From the NCBI GenBank assembly GCA_029706075.1, contig JAINUG010000014.1, positions 8,001,157 to 8,065,156 of the forward strand: a stretch of 64,000 nt of DNA, given 5' to 3'. Source of the DNA: Aldrovandia affinis. Its lineage: Eukaryota; Chordata; Actinopteri; Notacanthiformes; Halosauridae. The position numbers were made by a program, and so were the translations under genes. The notes under the pieces are model-generated. The model did not search any database. It saw nothing but the letters and a program-made list of their open reading frames with translations, and was not told the DNA's origin. Each line of letters begins with the position of its first letter. The stretch's first letter is position 1. This document shows positions 15,893 through 26,400 of the stretch, one piece after another.

Positions 15893-18800
15893 GATATGAA
15901 TGCGGCGGGAATGGATTCCTTGATAGAAACCGTGAGAATAAATGTTTTTGCGATGGAGAGGTAGTCGCTTCCTCTGACTTCACATAAGTATAAGATCACA
16001 TTTCTCAAGCGAATGTTGGCTGCTGACAGACTGGGTTTTATAGGAGCAGGATGAGCACCTGTGGTACGGGTCCATTTGGGAGCTGTCAGGAATGCTGTGG
16101 TGGAGCTGGCCCGATTCCAGAATGGCCCGCCATTGCCCCACCTCCTCCAGTTTGTACGTGCTGTCCTGCAAGAGTTAAGGGAGGCGAACTGCTTCAGCAA
16201 ACATCTGGCACATAAGCCCAATGGCCACCAGGCCACGGAAGTATTACGACACACATTTAATGTAGCTTCATCGCTAATACAGGCGCTCCCCGGGTCACGC
16301 AAGGGTTCCGTTCCTGAAGGCTTTCCAAAAGTCGAGATACACTGTATTTAAAAGGGATTTAAAAGGACAAAAAAGAACTCAAATGACAATAATAATCAAT
16401 TATGTATTTTCCATCACTTTCAATGACAGTCTTGCCTGCCCTTCCTGTAACTAACGCAAACTTGGTGGGCAAATGTAAAAAATGTAACTACGGCAAAATT
16501 GTATTTCCGTAAAGTCGTATTTTCCGTAACCCGAGGAGTATCTATTCACATCGTTCATCATCATTTGAATTTCCTGAAAGAAATTGTATCCACTTGAAGA
16601 GAACCCATATAGTGCCATACAGGTGTGTTGGGACTCATTTTAATCTGCTGTGATTTTTCAGCTTCTGTTTGCTCCTTCACTTAAAATTAGGCATTTTTGG
16701 GTTGAACACTGTGTGTGTGCGTGTGAAGATGTACTGGGTGTTTAAAGATTTTTTTGTTTCAGACTTTTCCCCCTATTTTTCTCCAAATTTAGTAGCCAAT
16801 TATACCCTATTTTCATGTCAATCAACCCCCTCGTATTGTGAGTTCCCTGCCGTAGTCCTGAGACCAGCAGTGACAAAGGTGATGTACCACCTCCTCCGAG
16901 CCGGAACTCGCCAAGCCACCGACCGTAACTCCGGTACACAGAGAGCCACTCTTAAACACAGCAAGCTCATATCAGCTTCCCTCCCCCCTCCTTGGGGCGG
17001 ACAGTCAATTGCCGCCCCCCTAGTGGCGCTCTTAGCCAGAGCCGAGCTGCCACGGTCAGTGGAATCTAACCCTGGTTGCAGTGGGCAGCATGCATTCTCT
17101 TCGGACGCTCTTAAATGTACTGGGTGTTTGAGGGGGGAAGCTGACCTGCAGGGGGTCCCAGCCCCGAAGCTTTTCCCGCAGGAGGGGGTGCACCACGGCC
17201 ACAGCCAGGTCAGCCAGGCCCAGGGCCTTGTACTCCTGGTAGTACTCGTTCTGCAGCGTCTCAAAGATTTGTGCGCACTCCTGGAGGGTCAGGGCGGGGC
17301 CCGGCTCCCCCTGGCTATCCCCCGGCTCGTCCGCCTCAAAGCGATCCACCAGCTCCATCACCCCCTCCAGGCGGCCCAGCGCATCCTGCTCCTCGCCTAG
17401 CCTCTCCAGCAGGGCGGCGCTCTCGTGCGACAGGGACACCACCACGTCGCGCTCGTGCTGCAGCCTCCGCGCGCTCTGGGAAACCGAGATGGAGAACGAG
17501 ACAGAGGGAGGAAAGAGATGGAGGAACAGGAGGATATTAGACAGGGAGGGATGTATACGATCAACAATAAAAACTGATAGATTGTAGGTGCTCAAATTCA
17601 CACTCGTCTGTATTGTCTGACCAGAAATCTTTCCGGGATGCAAACTGAAATCTGTGATTTTTGTGACTTTCTTTTTTTAGTTTTTCTCTCAATTTGGTGG
17701 CCAATTGTACCCTCTATTGCTTCAATTCCCCCTCCCCCAAGAGCCCGCCGCCCACAACTATGGGACCAGCCGCTACCCCAAGACCGGCAATGACGATGGC
17801 ACCGAACTGCCTCCTTCGAGACAGATCTTGTAGATCAGTCTGTGGAAGCCTTCTGTGCCCGCGGCGAGCTCGTGCCGGCTTCCCTCCTCCCTCCCCCCTC
17901 CCCCTGGGGCGGACCGCCCCCGAATGAGACTCCTAGCGAGGGCCAGGCTGGAGCAGCTGGGTATTGAACCCCGGCCGCAGTGGGCAACCTGCACTCCTCG
18001 CGAATGCCTTTACTGGTTGCACCACCAGGGGCCCGGAGTTGCACTTTTAAACCACAACTTTTATTTACTAAATATACAAGCTGTGATTTACAAGTACAAA
18101 AAAGATATACACTGTGAAACAAACTACATGGTAAAAGCCCTCAGGAAGTGATTTGCTGCCCTTGTCTAGTGAAAAAGAAAACCTAGAATGTTTGTACATT
18201 TGGAATGCAAGTTTCACAAATAGTTTTACTGAACGACAAGGACACCAGAAACAAAAAAGAGGCGGGAAACGGGGGGGGTACAGAAACGTAGGGATGATAA
18301 ACGTAGCGTGGGCAGGAAGGGGTTTATTGGAGGTAGAAGGGATTGCCGGGGCTCGGATCGCGGTCCGGGCGGGACTCACCTGCAGGATGTCTTGCTCAGT
18401 CAGGTCAATCAGCAGCTGTAGGTTGTGCTCCAGTTCGGGCAGCGCGAAGCCAGAGGGCTTCTGGTCTCGCACGGACACACTCAGTGGCGCCTCCTCTGGC
18501 ACGCTGTGCTTGTTGCTCAGCTGGCTGTAGCTGTAGTACACCTTCTGCTCCCGGCCGGTCATGTCAATCACCTGACACAACGTATGCCGTTTAGCAGACG
18601 ATTTTATCCAAAGCGATACATTTTTCAGTATATGTGGCCCCAGTGGGAATCGAACCCACAATCTAACTGTTGTCAGCACCATGCTCTACCTACTGAGCCA
18701 CACAGAACCATGCTCTACCTACTGAGCCACACAGAACCATGCTCTACCTACTGAGCCACACAGAACCACGCTCTACCTACTGAGGCACACAGAACCACAC

Positions 18801-21800
18801 TCTACCTAATGAGCCACACAGAACCATGCTCTACTTACTGAGCCACACAGAACCACGCTCTACCTACTGAGGCACACAGAACCACACTCTACCTAATGAG
18901 CCACACAGAACCATGCTCTACTTACTGAGCCACAAAGAACCACGCTCTACCTACTGAGCCACACAGAACCACGCTCTACCTACAGAGGCACACAGAACCA
19001 CACTCTACCTAATGAGCCACACAGAACCATGCTCTACTTACTGAGCCACATAGAACCACGCTCTACCTACTGAGCCACACAGAACCATGCTCTACCTACT
19101 GAGCCACACAGAACCACGCTCTACCTACTGAGCCACACAGAACCACGCTCTACCTACTGAGCCACACAGAACCACGCTCTACCTACTGAGCCACACAGAA
19201 CCACGCTCTACCTACTGAGCCACACAGAATCATGCTCTACCTACTGAGCCACAGAGAATGGTGGAGGTTAGATGCCCACGTTCCAGAGGACGCGATGCGA
19301 TCCGAGATGTAATTGGCCTGTTGGTTTGTTTCGATTTTACAGTGTCCGTGACCTAACCCTAACCCTAATCGTCAGTTACGATGTTGAATTTCGCGCATTT
19401 GAAGAAGAGGGGCATCTAGCTTCTACCCACACAGAACCATCCTATTTGGGTGATACTTGTGAAACATGCAACACATTGATTAAATATACATAGCGACCGT
19501 GTGGGCAGTCTCTAATAAACACAGCAGACACGCCCATTGCCCTCACCTTGACCTGGGACAGCTCTCCTGCAGGGGTGCTCACGATTCTGCCCGCCAGCTT
19601 CCCGCGGGCCTTCAGCTCATCCACCGTCCTGTACGAGTATTTGGGCTTCTTCTTCCCTGCGCCTGGATCCCGCCGCCATTGCCCCAACTCCCGCTGGAAG
19701 TCCTGGACCACGTTTGGAAGGAGAACATTAAATTAATTATTCCATTATTCTATTTTTTGCCCAGCACCTGTGGAAAAATTTGAAAGTGCACTTTTTCTGG
19801 GGGGTTTTCCTCAATGAAGACATTCTTTCCACAGATCATAAAGAAATGACACAGTGCTACTGAAATAACTGTGTATTAATGTACGGTTACATGTGTGAAT
19901 AACACAGAACACCACAATTAGCCAAGACAGCATTAGCAGCATATAAATGCATTATTTATTTATAATTAATTTCAGTTTTATATATATATATATATACAAA
20001 ATAATAATTCAATGTGTTTGTGGAAAGGAGGATAAAATATGTACACCATAAGGGGAGGTTCCCTGGCTAGTTTGGATGTCACATTTGAAAATATACAGTT
20101 ATGGAAGTTAGGTATTTTTTTGGTTAGGACCAGAGAACATAGGAAAACAGCAGCCCGTCTCATAGGGAGTGGTTATACTATAATAATAAAAAAAGCAATA
20201 GAGTCCGTTCAGGCTTTGCCCAATTTAACAGAGAATGTATCATTGATGGTCAATTATGGCAGAAATAGGGGTGAGTTATAAGAGGTGTATTAATTTTTTT
20301 ATAAACAGCTGTGACATGTGAACACAACTGCAGAGTATTGCTGTGGGTATTTGTGCTGTGAATGTTTTTGTTTGGAGGTGCACAGTTGTGGAGCTGCAGC
20401 GTGCGCTGGAGCAGTTGGGAATTGTGCCTCACTTTATCCTCCTCTTCTTCAGAGTCGACGACGGGAAAATCCTGCAGAGACTGCTGCGTCCTCTCATTAC
20501 CGTACGCTCCGACCGCCCCCTTCCCCTTCCGCACCTTGGCCTCAATCGGATTCACAATACCTGCGAAGCAGAATCAGTCAGCTGTACAATGTGCAGTTAT
20601 ACTGACATGCTGGCAGCACACCGGACATCTAGACACGCACAGCTTGCTCACAACGCACAGTACTGAAATTGAGACTGGCGACATTAGTGAGGCTAACCCT
20701 TTACCGTTTAAACAATAACAATTTAGTACTTTGTTAGATTTCTGATATTGCTACTGCTCACTACAATTGCACAGTGTATTTGTTTTGCGCTTTTTACAAA
20801 TACATTGTCACATTACACCAAACAGAAACGAACCAACCAAGGCCTAGACCCCTCTAGAATAGTTTGTTGAATAGTTGAATAATTTGCTGTAGCTGACTTG
20901 ACATTCTGAATCTGTGCCTCAAGTCCACAAAGTACAAGAAAAAGAGTAGCAGTAGAGTGGAAGCCCTTCGTTTTCAATAGAGGGGGCTGCGGAACATCGC
21001 TGCTCTGTGAATCTGGTGATCACTGTCCGGTTTAAGCAACAACATCGTTTTCAGAGCGGCATTGTCTACGTACAGCAGGTAGCAATCACTATTGTCCACA
21101 GCACTGCGCAAGTGCCTCCATTTCATTTGGATTACGACTTATCGTGTAAAGGTCTGAACGATTACTATTTTTGTACACATTTAACATCCCTAGCGGATGT
21201 ACGCATCTTTCACATGTGACTTAAGGTGTTGGTGGCTTTTACCCTGAGCGTTCTTTCCCAGGCCTTTCCCTGGCACGTAGCCCATCTTTCTGCAACAGCT
21301 TCTGGCCAATCCCACGGGTGTGCTTCTCCCAATTCCCCAGGTCCTGTCCCGATCTGATGCCACCGGCAAACGTCTTCTGGGAGCTTTTGAAGTTCCCACC
21401 CTAGAGAGTCCAGACACACAGGTAACAAACCGTTTCGCTTTACCTGTGGCTTTCGGTAAAAAAGGGGACAGATTTTTCACAATTTCAAACGGGTTTGCAC
21501 CTTCCAAAAAACATGCCACCCACCAACTTCATTGTATATACACGTCATTTAGCAGACGCTTTTATCCAAAGCGACTTACAGTAGTGAATGCATACATTTT
21601 TCAGTATATGTGGTCCAAATGGGAATCGAACCCACAACCTAAGTGTTGTCAGCGCCATGCTCTACCTACTGATCCACACAGAACCACGAATCATTGTATG
21701 CTAAATCAACTCTGAAGCCAATTTCTGTGACCAATGTAAGGGAAGTAGAGGAAACAAGATGACATTCTTACGGTTTGTAACAACTTCTTGGGTGCTGTCT

Positions 21801-22545
21801 CGCGAGGCGGGGGTGGGGCAGAATCTCCCTCCGTCTCCGAATCATCGGACCCGCGCTGCTGCTGTCTCTCCTCCGCGTTAGTCATGCGCAGACCTGCGCT
21901 CACAAAATTGACCGGCGCTGAGTAATCCTTGGACCTGCACACACAGGGGAATATAACTATAAAACACTGACACATCTCAGAGCTTTAGGGCCGACCTACC
22001 TAATGTACATTTGACGTGTTAATGTTCGATTAATTCTCCGAGTGCGGTAAGAATGACAAATTAATTATACTTGAAATAATAAGTCTCATAAAAACAAAAG
22101 AATACACAATGACGAGAACAGGCTCTCCACTTCCAAACCTAAAGAGTATCCAATGACTTGAGTACACCAAGTGTTTCTGCCTCAACTACCTGACCTGGCA
22201 GGCTGTTCCATGCATTGACAACAGTCTGTGTAAAACTTGTGCCCTCTTGTTCTGCTAACGGATCCTCCCATGTTTAGATGACCGCTTGATCACCGCTTGA
22301 TCACGGCTTGCAGACACACCGAAAAGCAGTGAAGCCTACCTCTTCCCTCCGAAGCTGGGTCTCTCATCGTCCGAGTCGTGCTCGGCCCATATCCCGTAAG
22401 TGGCCTCCTCCTTGGTCTGCCGGTGGCGGCGGCGGTCGGGGTTGAATTCGTTCGCCAAGTCCCATTCTGTCACCTCGAAATTCTCTATCTCCACCCCGTC
22501 GTTATCCTGCTCGCCCGTCCGCCCGTACAGGTGGGACATCGACAT
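11773..22545 (-). CDS. tfip11: Tuftelin-interacting protein 11 (spliceosome disassembly factor)
   Basis: Thirteen coding exons on the minus strand: 22545-22340, 21934-21772, 21400-21243, 20560-20433, 19702-19547, 18571-18380, 17475-17146, 16165-16059, 15771-15603, 14397-14154, 13891-13749, 13447-13282 and 12122-11773. The product is about 836 residues (human 837), starting [13 protein letters not shown] and ending LQSLIDMAK. The G-patch ([11 protein letters not shown], then [15 protein letters not shown]) spans exons 3 and 4. The central and C-terminal GC-box-like region is highly conserved ([27 protein letters not shown]). In human it is the homologue of yeast Ntr1; through its G-patch it works with the helicase DHX15 to release the intron-lariat spliceosome in the nucleus. 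Exon 3 is 158 nt where 157 keeps the frame: one extra A in the AAAG before ATGGGC breaks the frame inside the G-patch. Identity is certain; the defect is probably assembly error. Confidence 0.97.
12280..12610. mobile_element. MITE fragment related to the 60.5-kb palindrome element
   Basis: Shares CATTGACATATTGAACAG, TTTTTATACTGCCAGGTT and AAGTGGATCAAAATTGCAAG with the element at 60540-60812. The middle is expanded with a CATTAAGACCTGGAGTGACG segment. Lies in the last tfip11 intron. Confidence 0.6.
13448..13748. repeat. CA/CACG microsatellite filling a tfip11 intron
   Basis: The intron between exons 13282-13447 and 13749-13891 is almost wholly imperfect (CA)n with GC interruptions. Confidence 0.95.
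13900..14148. repeat. GA-rich minisatellite filling a tfip11 intron
   Basis: Purine-only tandem repeat on the plus strand, unit close to GAGAGGGAGAGCGGTGGGGA, occupying nearly all of the 262-bp intron 13892-14153. Confidence 0.95.
14938..15600. repeat. TGCATTAGC minisatellite beside tfip11 donor
   Basis: About 20 imperfect units of roughly 28-33 bp built from GTGTGACAGTGTGCATTAGC and GCTGCGTGTGTGACAG. The array runs up to the splice donor of the exon 15603-15771. Confidence 0.93.
15775..15892. repeat. CA microsatellite
   Basis: (CA)n with GGGGGC and GGATGGACGGACG interruptions, directly upstream (minus strand) of the tfip11 exon 15603-15771 acceptor. Confidence 0.93.
16281..16543. mobile_element. 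MITE with GCTCCCCGGGTCACG / CGTAACCCGAGGAG ends
   Basis: About 260 bp with imperfect inverted termini and internal AAAAGTCGAGATA and CGTAAAGTCGTATTTTCC motifs. Non-coding; in the tfip11 intron 16166-17145. Confidence 0.65.
16744..17114 (-). repeat. SINE family A, full length with 15-bp target duplication
   Basis: Flanked by perfect copies of ATGTACTGGGTGTTT at 16729-16743 and 17115-17129, which proves retroposition and fixes the ends at about 371 bp. Reverse orientation: T-rich tail first, tRNA-like head (GCATTCTCTTCGGACGCTC end) last. It lies 31 bp before tfip11 exon 17146-17475, on its donor side. Confidence 0.92.
17668..18032 (-). repeat. SINE family A copy
   Basis: Reverse orientation in a tfip11 intron. 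CTTTTTTTAGTTTTTCTCTC tail, GGTGGCCAATTGTACCC, CCCCTGGGGCGGACCGCC core, GTATTGAACCCCGGCCGCAG B-box region and CTGGTTGCACCACCAGGGG head end. Confidence 0.85.
18575..18663 (-). repeat. SINE family C copy, source of the adjacent array
   Basis: Reverse orientation: GTTTAGCAGACGATTTTATC tail, GTGGCCCCAGTGGGAATCGA B-box region, then CCACAATCTAACTGTTGTCAG. Its tRNA-like head continues directly into the tandem array at 18664. Confidence 0.8.
18664..19256. repeat. 29-bp minisatellite derived from a SINE head (~20 units)
   Basis: Unit AGAACC[A/G][T/C]GCTCTACCTACTGAGCCACAC, about 29 bp, repeated head-to-tail with few substitutions. The unit is the complement of the SINE family C A-box region (GTGGCTCAGTAGGTAGAGC). 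Located in the tfip11 intron between exons 18380-18571 and 19547-19702. Confidence 0.93.
21536..21690 (-). repeat. SINE family C copy
   Basis: Reverse orientation: TTTAGCAGACGCTTTTATCC tail, AATGGGAATCGAACCCACAA B box, ATGCTCTACCTACTGATCCA head. Confidence 0.88.
22085..22270 (-). repeat. CR1/Rex-like LINE 3' fragment
   Basis: Resembles 31330-31620: AGAATACACAATGACGAGAA, CACCAAGTGTTTCTGCCTC and GACCTGGCAGGCTGTTCCAT. Degenerate, non-coding. Confidence 0.6.
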
Positions 22546-23491
22546 GTTTGCTGGATCTTCTGATGGCGAAACAGAAAATAACCATGTACAAACGTTCGCT
22601 GACAGGCTAGCTGATTAGCAAAGTTATACATGTTCCAATAATACATTAGGTCAACTAACTTTGGCTGTAACTTAGCATAACGTGAAAATCCTATTTATGT
22701 AATCTAGCAGTTAGCAGCTATTCTAGGTAACAGTTCGTTCAGAGCATTCGCGGCATTGTCGAGCGCTTAGCTAATGTCAACGAGTTTGCTTCAGATATAT
22801 CTGAAACAACTAACCAAATTGATAAGTACTTTACCTTGCAAATTGACCTTTTAAAATACACAATTTATTCGAAAAGAATGCCCCTAAAACGCATGAAAAC
22901 CCCTGTCTTGTAAACACAATCCACTTCCTGTCGCACCTACCCTAATGTGGTCCAACCTTACACTCACGAGCACAAACAATGGTTCCGCATTTACGTTCTG
23001 AGCGTCATAAAATGTTGTATTGTATGTACCACCGACAGATATATAGCCTATGTTAAATCTGCAATATATTAATTCATGCAGGATAATGTGGGATTTGTGA
23101 GTAATTAATACAACCATAAGCATGTCGTTTGTAGATAGATGGAACTTATGTCAGGTTCGTGGACAGCGGGGTTTCACAGTGTAGCACTAAAGGCTTACAT
23201 TTTACAACGTGAGTGCGCCGTTCTGTTTTCCTAAACTAAGTTAACTAATCAAACTAACGTTAAAGGTTGTGTTTGTGTGTTGTGTGTTGTGTGTTGTGTG
23301 TTGTGTGTTGTGTGTTGTGTGTGTGAGAGAGAGAGAGATCATTAATTAATTACATCTATTTGCAGTTTTCTAATGCAGTTCCGTGGTTCTGTTAATTTAA
23401 CTTGGAGGTTTAAACTCGTGTTAATTACACTGCAATCGACAGTGTTTGTACGATACTGGTTTGGACCATGCAGACGTTGTTTCGTTGCAGT
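22546..23491. promoter_or_regulatory. tfip11-srrd divergent promoter region
   Basis: The two start codons face away from each other across 946 bp, so the promoters of both genes must lie here unless distant 5' exons exist. The region includes a GTGTT-type tandem repeat (23268-23325) and a GA run (23325-23337). No TATA box stands out. Role inferred from layout. Confidence 0.5.
23268..23337. repeat. GTGTT tandem repeat and GA run
   Basis: About ten tandem copies of GTGTTGT-type units followed by GAGAGAGAGAGAG, upstream of the srrd start codon. Confidence 0.9.
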
Positions 23492-26400
23492 ATGGCGGGC
23501 AGCGACAGTGAATGGCAGCAGGCTCGTCGTCGCAAAGGGCCAGCGCGGAGAGAGAAGCCGCGCCAGCCAGATCACAGAGATGTTGGAGACGTAGAGGACA
23601 AGTGCAGAATTGAAAAGAAAATCACAGAGGCCGTGTGAGAGCCACCGAAACACCGTATCCTCGGTTCTAGAATCTGTGCCCTTTTTCTAGGAACATTTAT
23701 CTGGCTCGCACTGATGTTTACATGTCCGAGGAACATTTTACATACGGAAAAATGACAATTGTGCTAAAATATTCCTTTGTCTTTTTGAAAGAAAAGTATT
23801 TGAGGCTATTCGTGTGGTTTTACTTGCGTTTGCATGAGTGATAACGGAAATGTCAGAGAATAATGTGTATGCCTAAATTTAGAAGGAAAATATAATTCTC
23901 CTTGTTTCACTTTCTTAGGGCTGAACTGAGGGGCGAAGAGTTCTGGCTGGATTGGAAGGGTAAGACCCTCCAATGAACAGACTGGTGAAATATTTTTTAC
24001 GTATCTTTGCCAGTGTAAAAAGTATTGATTGCGACATTAATTTGAATTGTCACGGGATACATTTCTCTACAGCCACTGTAAACGAACTGGATCATAAATG
24101 GTACAACCCGTGACTATACTCAGGGAACACATTTCAAAGAAAGTTACCTGGATGTGGAGGTGGTTGAAAATCCTGACACACCAAGAGCATATGAATATTG
24201 AAATGTGTTGTAACTCAAATATATCGATTAGGGGGCCTCCTGCGTGGTGTAGCGGTAAAATGTCCGACACCACCAGGTTGCTCCAGTTTTGGCTCTGGCT
24301 GGGAGTGCCACTAGGGGGGCGGCAATTGGCTGTCCACCCCAGGGAAGGGCGAGGCATAAAAGCCGAATGAGATCGCTGCATATATGAGTGGTCCTGTGTA
24401 TTACGGTGACAGGCTTCGGTCTAGGTGGGTGCTGGCTCGGAAGAGGCAGTGCAGTGCTCACTATCGGTCTCGGGACTATGGCAGAGAATTCTAATACGAG
24501 GGAGGGGATAATTGACATTAAAAAGGGAAAAATTTGGATACTAAATTTGGGGGAAATGGGAATAAACAGCGAAAATAGAAAATAGAAAAATATATAATAT
24601 ATTGATTATGGAAATCTATTCTATGTTAAAGAACATATGCCTCTCTGTACTTCTGTTGTGTTTACAGAGACAGCGCCCTATTTCTTATACAGAAAGCATA
24701 TGACTGTAAATGTTGTTCACGTTGCAGCTGCAGCACCAACGCATCTCTATTTCCCCTCTCAGAGGTGTTGTCCAGCTCTCTGGCTGTCTCGGGATCGCGG
24801 TGCCCGTGGAGAGTGGCCGTGGTCTCTCCAATCGCGGGCTCGACTGCGTGTGCTATGGGCTAGGCAGCTTCTCCAGCTGCATCTCTTCACGGTACCAGCT
24901 GGCCATGCTGTTACTGCTGCTGGACACCCTGAAGGTGAGCGCACGTCCAGTAATAATCTCCACATCTCTGCATATCATACTCCACCATTTTTTAAGCGTG
25001 TGCTAATGCCGCCCTGTCCCTTAGACCTCTCTAGTAGGGCACTCCAGTTTAGTCAATGTGTTGATTCTCCTGCGTTCAGAGTAGTGCAATATTAGTAGCC
25101 TGATCCACCGTGTCTTCCAGCCGGTGGTACAAATATGCAAATGAATATGTTTTTCTTCATTTTGGAGGGCTTTTCCTGGGTCTAAACAGAACAGTGCAGA
25201 ATGTTAAAGCTCTCTCTCACATAGGTGCACCCAGAGGAATTAAGTGTTAATGTTTACTTTGCAGTGTTAATGTCCACTCTAAGAACTGTCTATGATGTGT
25301 TACTGTCCACTATATGAAGTGTCTGTGAAGTGTTAATATCCACTCTATGCAGTGTATGAAGTGTTAATGTCCACTCTATGCAGTGTATGAAGTGTTAATG
25401 TCCACTCTTTGTAGTGTTAATATCCACTCTATGCAGTGTCTATGAAGTGTTAATGTCCACTATATGAAGTGTCTGTGAAGTGTTAATGTCCACTATATGA
25501 AGTGTCTGTGAAGTATTAATGTCCACTATATGAAGTGTCTGTGAAGTGTTAATATCCACTCCCTCCCCTAGATCCCTCCAGGGCAGTGCAGTGTGTTTGA
25601 CCCGATCTTCACCCCTGGGGACCGCGAGGTACTGCAGGCGCTTGGCTTCACCGTGCTGACCAAGAACGAGGTTAGTCGGTGTCTCTATAACTATGTGCCG
25701 ATACCTGGTTAGGCAGCCCTGTCCCAGTGGCATAGCCCACACCACCACCTGACGTTGTTGTGTTTCTGTGATTGGCCGAGCCAGGAGGGGAAGAGGGCCG
25801 TGTCCAGACCCACCCTGTTCTACCTGATCCACTGCGGGAAGGCGCTGTACAACAACCTGCTGTGGAGGAACTGGAGCCCCCAGGCCCTGGCCCGGCTCAC
25901 CATCGTGGGGAACAGCTTCCGAAGCATCCAGGAGAGGTGAAGCCCCCCCGTTTAAATAATGATAATAATAACATTTTGTTTCTAACTTTTGCCCGTTTTT
26001 CGCCCCATTTAGGGGCCAATTCAACTCTTTATTTATTTTGATTCGCCCTCTCCTCACGAGCCTGCCGCCTGTCCTCCGGGTCAAGCTAATATCCCGAGGC
26101 CAGCAATGATCCGCCTCCTCTGAGACGGAACTTCACCCACCTGCTATTTAGGAACACCCTACTGCTCCTCGAGCTCGTGCTGGCTCACCCTCCCCCCACC
26201 CCCTGGGGTGGACAGCTAAAAGCCGCCCCCGATCAGGGCTCCCGGCCAGAGCTGGTCTGACGCAGTCGGGTTAAAACCGCGACTGCAATAGGCAGCTCAC
26301 ACTCGCAAAGCACCAATCAATGTGAGTGCGTTAGACCACTACACTATCTGAGGCCCCACCTCCGGTTAAGACCCTGCACTCTAAGCTCAAAGCTTGACGT

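Noticed and set aside
18664..19256. CRISPR-like array of regularly spaced repeats
   Set aside because: The units are contiguous with no unique spacers, and the setting is a vertebrate intron. It is a minisatellite.
24728..24934. srrd exon 3 starting at the CTGCAG acceptor (24728)
   Set aside because: Later frame is right, but phase does not match exon 2 and the pyrimidine tract is weaker than that before 24763. Kept as an alternative only.
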